DNA from: Bin80 sp965207565
Lineage (GTDB): Bacteria > Bacteroidota > Rhodothermia > Rhodothermales > Bin80
DNA: 64,000 bases
Assembly (NCBI GenBank): GCA_965207565.1
Contig: CBDBMQ010000001.1
Location: 62,001-126,000 of the forward strand
Reading direction: 5' to 3'
Position numbers and translations under genes: made by a program. Shown in pieces: positions 57,752 through 64,000 of the stretch (position 1 is the first letter of the stretch; every line of letters begins with the position of its first letter). The notes under the pieces were generated by a model, which was given only the letters and a program-made list of their open reading frames with translations, did no database searches and was not told the origin of the DNA.

Positions 57752-58570
57752 TTACGGCGCTGGAGCCAATGGATCAGAAAACTTGAACGTATATCCCAGA
57801 TATGTTCGTACCTTATCATTGAGTACCACCTTATCGGGCTGTGATTCACCGAAGAAATTTTGAGGAGGAGGAAGACCTAGGTTCGATGCTGCATGTGCAT
57901 AGAATTCGGCTCTGGACGGATGCAAGTCCGCACATACATTAAAGGTTTGCCCCCAACAGTTTTGCATCATCACCTCCATTGCGACCCCTACCGCATCATC
58001 ACGATGCAGCACATTCACCGCATTTTCTGGGTTCCGTAACGGACGCCCTGACCAAAACCGTCCCGGCTTCCGTTCATACCCATAGAGCCCGGCGAATCGC
58101 AGCACGGTGGTCTTGAAGTCCGATGAATTTCTGAGCAATTCCTCCGCGGCCAGGAGTGCGGCACCGGATGCGCCACTTGGCGGCAGCTTGCCTGCATCCT
58201 CTTCCTGTACATGCCCGGCACTATACACACTTGTCGAACTGATAAACAACACCTTTTGCACCTGCCCCCTCTTCATGTGGGTGAGAAGCGATCCCATTGC
58301 ATCTTTCATGAACGCCTCTACATCGGCCCGCTTGCGCCCTGGCGGGAAATTGATCACAATAATGTCGGAGTCAAAAAAATCACGCCGGCCACGCCCCTCC
58401 AGGCCTGGAGTTAATTTCAAGAGGTACGGCTCTATTCCGTCCGCCAACAGACCCGTGAGCTTTGATTCGCTGGTCGTTGCTCCGCGTACCCGCCAGCTCT
58501 GTGTCAGAAGCTGCTTGGCTAATGGATGACCGACATATCCACATCCCAGTATACTGATGGTGGTTGGCAT
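57752..58570 (-). CDS. NAD(P)-dependent sugar epimerase/reductase-like protein (YeeZ-type)
   Basis: From ATG 58570 the product is 272 residues. It begins with a Rossmann motif (ISILGCGYVGHPLAKQLL). Later come FISSTSVYSAG and LRFAGLYGYERKPGRF, the pattern of atypical short-chain dehydrogenases of the YeeZ type. In the catalytic region the Ser-Tyr pair is present (STSVYS), but no YxxxK is evident. Substrate unknown. It lies between msrB and the YdbS-like gene, on the opposite strand to the latter. Confidence 0.7.
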   Translation of the reverse strand: MPTTISILGCGYVGHPLAKQLLTQSWRVRGATTSESKLTGLLADGIEPYLLKLTPGLEGRGRRDFFDSDIIVINFPPGRKRADVEAFMKDAMGSLLTHMKRGQVQKVLFISSTSVYSAGHVQEEDAGKLPPSGASGAALLAAEELLRNSSDFKTTVLRFAGLYGYERKPGRFWSGRPLRNPENAVNVLHRDDAVGVAMEVMMQNCWGQTFNVCADLHPSRAEFYAHAASNLGLPPPQNFFGESQPDKVVLNDKVRTYLGYTFKFSDPLAPAP

Positions 58571-58630
58571 TCTCACATTGTAACAAGTAAGCGGCTGGGG
58601 CGTATTTTCTTTCTTTTCCTATAAAGCATC

Positions 58631-59099
58631 ATGCAAGCACTTGATCCGGCAGTCAGAAAAGTTTGGACGATCAAAGGGGCGTTGCGCTGGGGGGATATTG
58701 CTCCCTTTCTGCACAACGGCCGACGTCGTCCTCTTTTTCTCTGACAATGATACGTTTCTGCCCGGCTTATGGACAGGCCTGCTGTTGATCGTCTGTTTTG
58801 CATGGATCCTTATTGTCCCAAAGTTACGGTACAGATACTGGCGGTATGAACTGCGCGAAGAGGATCTGTATGCCATCCGGGGGATCTGGAACCGCGTACA
58901 GACGATTGTCCCCCTTCGCCGCATCCAGCACCTGGATGTGGCACAGGACCTGATTGAGGAAAGTTGTAATATCGCCCGTCTGGTTGTACATACTGCCGGA
59001 ACAAGAAGTACCGATGTGGTCGTCCCAGGTCTACCCTACGATGAGGCGGTACATCTGCGCGACACCGTACGCGAATTTATCGCACAATACATGGATTAA
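58631..59099 (+). CDS. YdbS-like bacterial PH-domain protein, frame broken at a G6 run
   Basis: The frame from ATG 58631 gives MQALDPAVRKVWTIKGALRW, typical of this family, then stops at 58742. A second frame continues the protein (ADVVLFFSDNDTFLPGL, a membrane segment, then RYWRYELREEDLYAIRGIW and RRIQHLDVAQDLIE). Dropping one G from the six at 58689-58694 joins them. The result would be about 155 residues with a membrane anchor and one bacterial PH domain. It ends one base before the YdbT-like gene. Function of YdbS/YdbT is not settled. The break may be a sequencing slip or a mutation. Confidence 0.68.
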
Positions 59100-59581
59100 T
59101 GGAAGAGCCTTCCGCGAAATTTCGCCGATTGCACCCATTGACCTTCGTGCACTTCGTATTTCTGGCCATTGTCGGCTTTATTTTTGCCGGCATTTCGTCG
59201 CCTGATACGGGCAGATACAGCTTGATTTTCGCCATCGTATATGCGACCATCGCGGGCCCTTATGCGATTGCCAAATACATCAGGTTTCGATACCATGTTA
59301 CCAGCGATGAGTTGGTCATTCATTATGGAGTATTCAAGCGGGTACGGCGTAATATCCATTCCGAGCGCATTCATACGGTTTCAATTGAGCGTAATATGCT
59401 TGCCCGGATCCTTGGGACTGCTGCTGTCAAGATTGAAACTGCAGGAACCGGAGAAGCAGAGGGGAACCTATCCTATGTTGGAGTCCGTGAGGCAGAGCGT
59501 ATACGAAACCTGCTCCGAACTGCGCGGACTGCCGATCCGTCCGAATCTCCTGCCTCTCCCAAGCTTTTTTATGCCTCTTAA
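59099..59581 (+). CDS. YdbT-like PH-domain protein, N-terminal part
   Basis: The 160-residue frame has two hydrophobic segments (LTFVHFVFLAIVGFIFAG; LIFAIVYATIAGPYAIA) and one bacterial PH domain (FRYHVTSDELVIHYG, HSERIHTVSIERNM). YdbT in other bacteria is about 490 residues with three PH domains, so this is its first third. The remainder follows in another frame from 59571. The start ATG overlaps the stop of the YdbS-like gene by one base (TAATG). Confidence 0.72.
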   Translation: MEEPSAKFRRLHPLTFVHFVFLAIVGFIFAGISSPDTGRYSLIFAIVYATIAGPYAIAKYIRFRYHVTSDELVIHYGVFKRVRRNIHSERIHTVSIERNMLARILGTAAVKIETAGTGEAEGNLSYVGVREAERIRNLLRTARTADPSESPASPKLFYAS

Positions 59582-60530
59582 GCGGGTATTGCTCTCAAGC
59601 GTTTACCAGTTTTCCCTCGGAATCAGCGCACTCCTGGTTGGTGTTTTTTTTCAATTGGAATCCTTCGGTATTGTTGAAAGCACTGCAGTTATCGCCTGGC
59701 TTGTAGAACAAAATTTTTTCAGTGAGACCATTGAGAATTCCTGGCCCCTGCTTGTAGCCCTGTTTCTTTTAGTTACGCTCGTGCTTGGCTGGGCCCTGGG
59801 CTTCGTTCAGCATCTAATTCGGTTTTATAATTTCCGGATCGAACTCGGTGCAACGAAAATTCATCGCAGATTCGGCCTCATCACCCTTCATGAGGGGACC
59901 CTCCCGTATAAGCGTGTGCAGTCCTTCCTACTGCGATCCAATCCGCTCATGAGGCTGCATGGCTGGCACCGATTCGAAATGCAAACACTCGGACTACAAA
60001 GTGGCGAACGGGGATTCCAGCCCGGAATGCCCTTTGCCAAGTGGGCAGAAATCACTGCTTTAGCTCCTCTAATTCGACCGTTCACAGTTCCAGAAACCTA
60101 TGCGCGTGTCAGTCGGCTGACTATTCGTAGACGCACCCTGCGTTACAGCCTGCTGATTGTGCTTTCCTCGGTTATTATCTCATTACTGTGGTGGCCCCAT
60201 GCTCTCTGGGGATTATGTCTGTTGCCGGCCGGATGGGGGCTGGCTTGGCTGCAGTATCTGTGTCACCGCTGGGCACACCATGACGGGAATCTGCTGATTC
60301 GCCGCCGCGTATTCAGTCAGCAGTTTTGGGTTGTTCCGGTTGAACGCTTTCAGGCTTTCGAAATCACTGCAACGTTTTTTCAACGGCGCTTAGGACTGTG
60401 TACCCTGATCGTGGATACCGCTGGTGCAGGGGAGCTGCGCTACCCCCGGATCATTGATATGAAGCGCGAGGAAGCAAACCGGCTATTGGCCGAACTCTAC
60501 GACGCTTTCCAGTTGGAAGCTACCTGGTAG
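59571..60530 (+). CDS. YdbT-like PH-domain protein, C-terminal part
   Basis: The 319-residue frame from ATG 59571 (MPLKRVLLSSVYQFSLGI) contains hydrophobic segments and two PH-like domains (FYNFRIELGATKIHRRFGLI; HHDGNLLIRRRVFSQQFWVV, with a PVERFQAFEI-type motif). Together with the previous frame it gives the usual YdbT length. The two overlap at a T6 run (59565-59570); deleting one T fuses them in frame. An 11-base overlap of two genuine genes is the alternative. Probably an inner-membrane protein. Confidence 0.7.
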   Translation: MPLKRVLLSSVYQFSLGISALLVGVFFQLESFGIVESTAVIAWLVEQNFFSETIENSWPLLVALFLLVTLVLGWALGFVQHLIRFYNFRIELGATKIHRRFGLITLHEGTLPYKRVQSFLLRSNPLMRLHGWHRFEMQTLGLQSGERGFQPGMPFAKWAEITALAPLIRPFTVPETYARVSRLTIRRRTLRYSLLIVLSSVIISLLWWPHALWGLCLLPAGWGLAWLQYLCHRWAHHDGNLLIRRRVFSQQFWVVPVERFQAFEITATFFQRRLGLCTLIVDTAGAGELRYPRIIDMKREEANRLLAELYDAFQLEATW

Positions 60531-60566
60531 GAATGTCAATTCCGACTCAAGGACGCTCATTTGCGT

Positions 60567-61310
60567 CTACACTTCTCTCATCTTCTCGGCATCCAAACGG
60601 ATACAACTGAGCCCTAGATAGAGTAAAATTGGTACGGTCTTGCGGCGGGCGGGCCCTTGGAGGTCCAGTGCAGTCAACCCGATTGAAATAGTCCACGCCC
60701 CAGGGATAATCGTATGGGCCCACCATGGGACACGGGCAAAAAGAAATGCAAATAGTGAGGTCGCCAGCTTCACACCAATCAAACGGGCGGTCCACCCAAA
60801 CAGCACGGTCTTGATCAGGCCCTGAACTACCAGCGTACCGAACGCTTGCAGGAGCACGGGTGCAGCAAAAACTCCTCCAGCCTTCTTCAGGAATGCAACG
60901 GCGCGTTTACGCTCAATCCCCAGGGATTCCAGAATCTGCAGTTGTTCCGCCTGTGTATACTTCGAGAACACATCCACGGCATACTCCTGAGCCATACGGA
61001 TAAGCAAATCTCTTTCTGTCCCCCGGTCTGCCAGGGGTATTTTGAGAAATCGTGCCGTGTCTCGAATGATAAAGCGGACCTCTGCTCCTGGTTCTTTGCC
61101 GACAACTCTCCGGAATTGATACGCGAGGTCGCTGCTCCCCAAATAACGGATTTTCTTTTCAAGCTCTTCGCACAGGGCTGCGTGATGATCAGGGGAATCA
61201 ATTTCTTCAAGATGCTTCTTCATGCTCGTACATCGATCGAACGGCCCCTGGATGATCTGAATCAGATATGCATAATCCTCCCGGGAGAATTCCAACAATA
61301 AATCCCGCAT
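60567..61310 (-). CDS. YaaW-like (UPF0174) protein
   Basis: The 247-residue product resembles E. coli YaaW: an N-terminal helix LLLEFSREDYAYLIQIIQG, the motif EELEKKIRYLGSSDLAYQFR, and VRFIIRDTARFLKIPLADRG. A C-terminal region has hydrophobic stretches (LLQAFGTLVVQGLIKTVLF). The function of the family is unknown. There is no signal peptide; the hydrophobic segments suggest membrane association. It is convergent with the YdbT-like gene, 36 bases away. Confidence 0.65.
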   Translation of the reverse strand: MRDLLLEFSREDYAYLIQIIQGPFDRCTSMKKHLEEIDSPDHHAALCEELEKKIRYLGSSDLAYQFRRVVGKEPGAEVRFIIRDTARFLKIPLADRGTERDLLIRMAQEYAVDVFSKYTQAEQLQILESLGIERKRAVAFLKKAGGVFAAPVLLQAFGTLVVQGLIKTVLFGWTARLIGVKLATSLFAFLFARVPWWAHTIIPGAWTISIGLTALDLQGPARRKTVPILLYLGLSCIRLDAEKMREV

Positions 61311-61581
61311 TGAATCCTCTGTAATTGCTTGAACCTTAGGGATACGTATAGCGGTCGTATAAGGTTGAGATCGTAATGATCAGATACTTCATCCTGTGAA
61401 TCAATTACCCGAGGAAGGCTTAGCCAAGATACCTATTGGTCTGTAGAACCTGTTGTTATATCAAAGCAGAGATTCATATCAAGGATGAGGCAGCGTTTCG
61501 AAAAATGGTTCTACCGTAATCAAGGAACCGATTGAAACTGTAATAGGTACTATAATGAATGAATTTGTTCAATAGATAACT

Positions 61582-61839
61582 ATGGCTGTGTCGATGTATC
61601 AACGATCCCATGTAAGTCGCCTCTTCAAACGGGTGTCAAGAGATTCAAACATGCGTATTGTCGCCATCACTGGTCCTCGACAGGTTGGTAAGACAACGAT
61701 TGCCCTTCAGGTCCGCCAGAAATTGATTGAATCCAAAATTCCATGCTGGTACATGCCCATGGACGACATAGATTCCGGTGAGTCTGACTGGTTTGGAATA
61801 CAGGAGACCGGCAGTAAGATCCCATATTATTCATCATGA
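61582..61839 (+). pseudogene. Truncated AAA-type ATPase (N-terminal fragment)
   Basis: The 85-residue fragment has the Walker A loop GPRQVGKTTIALQV and the N-terminus of ATPases of the DUF4143-associated type. The frame then runs into the 30-base palindromic element, ending PYYSS. The Walker B part and the DUF4143 half are missing, and nothing similar follows. It is therefore a truncated remnant, cut at the element. Confidence 0.75.
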
Positions 61840-61850
61840 ATTTTATGGGT
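61821..61850. repeat. 30-bp dispersed palindromic element, copy 2
   Basis: It is identical to 53641-53670 and carries the stop codon of the truncated ATPase frame (TGA within catcatgaat). Confidence 0.85.
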
Positions 61851-61926
61851 TGACAGGACAAGCAAAACTAATTGCACTGGGGCTTGTATACTCACTCAAA
61901 CCGGCTTTCCCTTTTGACTTGAGCAC

Positions 61927-62580
61927 ATGATCTACGGTGAAATTCCCGCACGGGAGTATCCCCTTTATTCCCGGCAGGATGTATCCAGAGCGCTGCGAAT
62001 GCCCCACTCCACACTTTACTCGTGGCTACGGAGCAACCACAGAGAGTCTGTTGTATCGGTTTCGCATTGCGACCGAGCATTGAATTTCCTTCAACTTTCA
62101 GAGGCTTTCGCGATTGCGTACATGAGGAAAACACTGAAGATTCCTCTCTCCAAAATACGGGAAGCTTCGGAATACCTCAGAAAGAACCTTAGAATTCGAT
62201 ATCCACTTATCAATCCTGGGATTCGTGTTGGAACCGACGTTTACTTTAAACACGCCAAGGGTGTTTTGTTAAATGCTTCACGTTATGGACAAGTTGAATC
62301 AGAAGACCTTATTGACAAGTACATCAATCGAATTGAGTTTGGAGAAGAAAAACTTCCTGACGTATTGTATCCCTGGATTCCTGGGCAAGAGAAAAAAAAG
62401 AACATCAGGATAGATCCTCGAATTCGTTTTGGACGGCCCACAATATCTGGGACTGGTATAGCAGTCTCGGTTGTACGGAACAGATACAAGGCTGGTGAAT
62501 CCTTAGAAGAAATTGCGGCGGGCTATGGGATTAGCCCCATTGGGAAAGTTGAGGATGCCATAGCCTATGCGACATGCTAA
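61927..62580 (+). CDS. DUF433 antitoxin-like protein with N-terminal helix-turn-helix
   Basis: The 217-residue protein has a MerR-like N-terminal DNA-binding part (YSRQDVSRALRMPHSTLYSW). The C-terminal DUF433 domain reads IRFGRPTISGTGIAVSVV and YKAGESLEEIAAGYGI, the usual antitoxin module of this family. It overlaps the PIN-like gene by 14 bases, the common layout for antitoxin-toxin pairs. It probably represses its own operon. No upstream operator could be identified with confidence. Confidence 0.72.
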   Translation: MIYGEIPAREYPLYSRQDVSRALRMPHSTLYSWLRSNHRESVVSVSHCDRALNFLQLSEAFAIAYMRKTLKIPLSKIREASEYLRKNLRIRYPLINPGIRVGTDVYFKHAKGVLLNASRYGQVESEDLIDKYINRIEFGEEKLPDVLYPWIPGQEKKKNIRIDPRIRFGRPTISGTGIAVSVVRNRYKAGESLEEIAAGYGISPIGKVEDAIAYATC

Positions 62581-62998
62581 ATTGCATACGTTTTATGTAG
62601 ACGAATGCCTTGACAGCGACCATTTTATCGAGCCCCTTAGAAACTCTGACTTGCAAGTAGTCAGACATAGAGAAATTCTTGAAAGGGGTGTGCCCGATGA
62701 AATATGGATTAAAGCGGTGTCTGATGCGGGGTATTTTGCATTCACTGAAGATTACGAGATTGCCCAAAATACGTCTCAGGCTAGGTTTGTAATGGATAAC
62801 CACTTGGGGCTATTTGTTGTTTGATCCAAGAATAGTACACATTCAGAGAAAGGACAATTGGTGGTACAAAACAAGCCAAAACTCCTCAGGTTCATCGAAA
62901 AGAATAGCCGACCATACATCGCAACAATAACGCGCTCAGGAGTGCATGGACGAAGGCCAATTAACAGGAAATGGGGGCAAAGGTATCCAGAAACCTAG
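62567..62998 (+). pseudogene. PIN-like toxin partner of the DUF433 protein, in-frame stop
   Basis: The frame starts with ATG 62567 (FYVDECLDSDHFIEPLRNSD) and has the PIN-like acidic cluster (VDE, then FTEDYEIA) and the run RGVPDEIWIKAVSDAG. It stops at TGA 62822-62824 after 85 residues. In the same frame after that stop the sequence continues with KPKLLRFIEKNSRPYIATIT, the usual C-terminal helix and strand of this family, and ends at TAG 62996. The simplest reading is an inactivated toxin gene. A short functional product cannot be excluded. Confidence 0.6.
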
Positions 62999-63298
62999 CC
63001 TGAATTCCCAAACCGGAGTAGATCGTGACACTGCGAGTCCCCGAAGTTATCATATTCGGGGTTTTTTCCACTATTTCTTGACTTGTCGTCATTTATTATG
63101 TGATTGTAATTTATATAATCACTTTTCCTCTACGTACTTCCCTCTGGCCCCTCTCTTCCTCTAAACAGTGATTTGTTTGGGAATTCCGTCCATCTACCCT
63201 GTTCTAACCCCCATTCTGTCCCGTATTTCCGTTCCATTTGCATTTGGTGAAAAATGTTTGTAGTTTAGTGATCATAATCATCATTAGGATATTACAAT
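62999..63298. other. 300 bases without a gene, containing a terminator
   Basis: No coding frame is supported. The stretch holds the terminator at 63039-63067 and an A/T-rich upstream region for the transposase gene. Confidence 0.6.
63039..63067 (+). terminator. Rho-independent terminator after the toxin-antitoxin pair
   Basis: Stem ccccgaa (63039-63045) pairs with ttcgggg (63055-63061) across a nine-base loop and is followed by six T. Confidence 0.85.
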
Positions 63299-64000
63299 AT
63301 GACTGACCTCGCCAACCATTTCCTCAAACCCAAAAACAAAACACACAAACGCTACGAAGTCCTGCGCGCCGCCTTCGTTGAACGACTGCCCCTGAGAACC
63401 ATCGCCGAACGCTTCGGATATTCCTACGGGACAGTCCGTAATCTCTGCTCCGAGTTCCAGAAACAGCCCGATCTGGACTTCTTTCTGCCTCACCTACGCC
63501 GGGTAGCGCCTCCTCGTACCGAGACGCCGCCTTCCCAGGATATACGCCTTCAGCGCAACCAACGTATCCGAGAACTACGCAAAGAGAGGAATCTCTCGGA
63601 CCGGGAGATCTGTGCGATTCTCCACCGGGAAGGCCTGGGGGCCAGTATGTCCACCGTTGGGCGCGTCTTGCGCGAGGCGGGCTTTACAAAACTGCGTCGG
63701 CGTACCGCGATTGCGCAATTGGATTCGGTGAACATCCACCGTGCGGCCACGGCGGATGTTCGGAATCTGGACCTGAAGCCTCATCGTTTTCGGACGGACT
63801 TCGGAGGACTCTTTCTCTTTATGCACGATCTGGCCCGCATGGATCTGGACGGGTTACTCCAGAGTTGTGCCATGCCCGGCAGTATCATGATTCCCGCTGG
63901 CTGTGCGGTACGGGCGCTGTTGGCCCTCAAGCTCTGGGGAGTGCGGCGGACCTCGCGAGGGATGGTGGATATTCTGGATCCAGGACTCGCCCTGTTTGCC
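63299..64000 (+). CDS. Putative transposase, 5' part (runs off the window)
   Basis: An open frame from ATG 63299 to the last base encodes at least 234 residues (MTDLANHFLKPKNKTHKRYE). The start has a helix-turn-helix (LRTIAERFGYSYGTVRNLC) and a second one (LSDREICAILHREGLGASM). A region follows with DLDGLLQSCAMPGSIMIPAG and a helical part (VRALLALKLWGVRRTSRGMV), as in large transposases. The catalytic domain lies beyond the window. The frame is GC-rich and codon use differs from the A/T-rich flank, consistent with transfer. The family is not certain. Confidence 0.65.
   Translation, partial: MTDLANHFLKPKNKTHKRYEVLRAAFVERLPLRTIAERFGYSYGTVRNLCSEFQKQPDLDFFLPHLRRVAPPRTETPPSQDIRLQRNQRIRELRKERNLSDREICAILHREGLGASMSTVGRVLREAGFTKLRRRTAIAQLDSVNIHRAATADVRNLDLKPHRFRTDFGGLFLFMHDLARMDLDGLLQSCAMPGSIMIPAGCAVRALLALKLWGVRRTSRGMVDILDPGLALFA

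Noticed and set aside
62946..63164. 72-residue plus-strand frame after the toxin gene
   Set aside because: It overlaps the terminator and the end of the toxin frame and contains a Ser/Phe-rich, non-coding-like tail.

Overview
The window looks like a chromosomal segment of a Gram-negative bacterium of the Bacteroidota/Rhodothermota side of the FCB group. The reasons are the ftsQ-ftsA-ftsZ order, a PKD/OmpA outer-membrane protein, two DUF5686 carboxypeptidase-regulatory-like barrels, an S46 dipeptidyl-peptidase, giant Calx-beta surface proteins and a TonB/ExbB/ExbD-type cluster. The phylum call is an inference from gene content, since no 16S gene is present.

Layout. 1-4.8 kb: the end of the division cluster (ftsQ, ftsA, ftsZ), rpsT and an OmpA-type protein with one frameshift, closed by a strong terminator. 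5.5-13.3 kb: a giant Calx-beta/autotransporter-like gene broken by several indels. 14.1-25.1 kb: eight tightly packed minus-strand genes encoding an ExbB/TolQ-like channel subunit, an usher-like outer-membrane barrel, a TPR lipoprotein, two ExbD-like proteins, a TonB/TolA-like protein, a small exported protein and a 1.16-kaa Ig/PKD protein ending in what looks like a PapD-type chaperone module. 25.5-38.1 kb: two more giant Calx-beta proteins with nearly the same C-terminal barrel, separated by a damaged IS1634-type element; the second has an extremely acidic repeat and an ATA codon where its paralogue has ATG. 38.2-47.7 kb: housekeeping and accessory genes (DUF2231 membrane protein, copper ATPase, SRPBCC and VOC proteins, DUF2461, LexA, RluA-type synthase), with a 28-29 bp tandem repeat spanning two convergent gene ends. 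47.7-53.6 kb: patatin plus two DUF5686 barrels. 53.9-57.2 kb: an S46 peptidase and a shortened S46-like protein lacking catalytic residues. 57.2-61.3 kb: tRNA-Leu(TAG), msrB, a nucleoside-diphosphate-sugar-epimerase-like protein, YdbS/YdbT PH-domain proteins with frame breaks, and a YaaW-like protein. 61.5-64 kb: an accessory end with a truncated ATPase, a DUF433/PIN-like toxin-antitoxin pair with an in-frame stop, and a transposase running off the window.

The main candidate for a new system is the 14.1-25.1 kb operon. It combines a proton-motive-force transducing set (ExbB/ExbD/TonB-like) with usher-like and chaperone-like parts, suggesting an energised outer-membrane assembly or secretion machine. 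The three Calx-beta barrels around it share a near-identical 3' module with different passengers, which points to recombination among copies. Several frame breaks sit at short homopolymers or in repeats, so some may be assembly errors.
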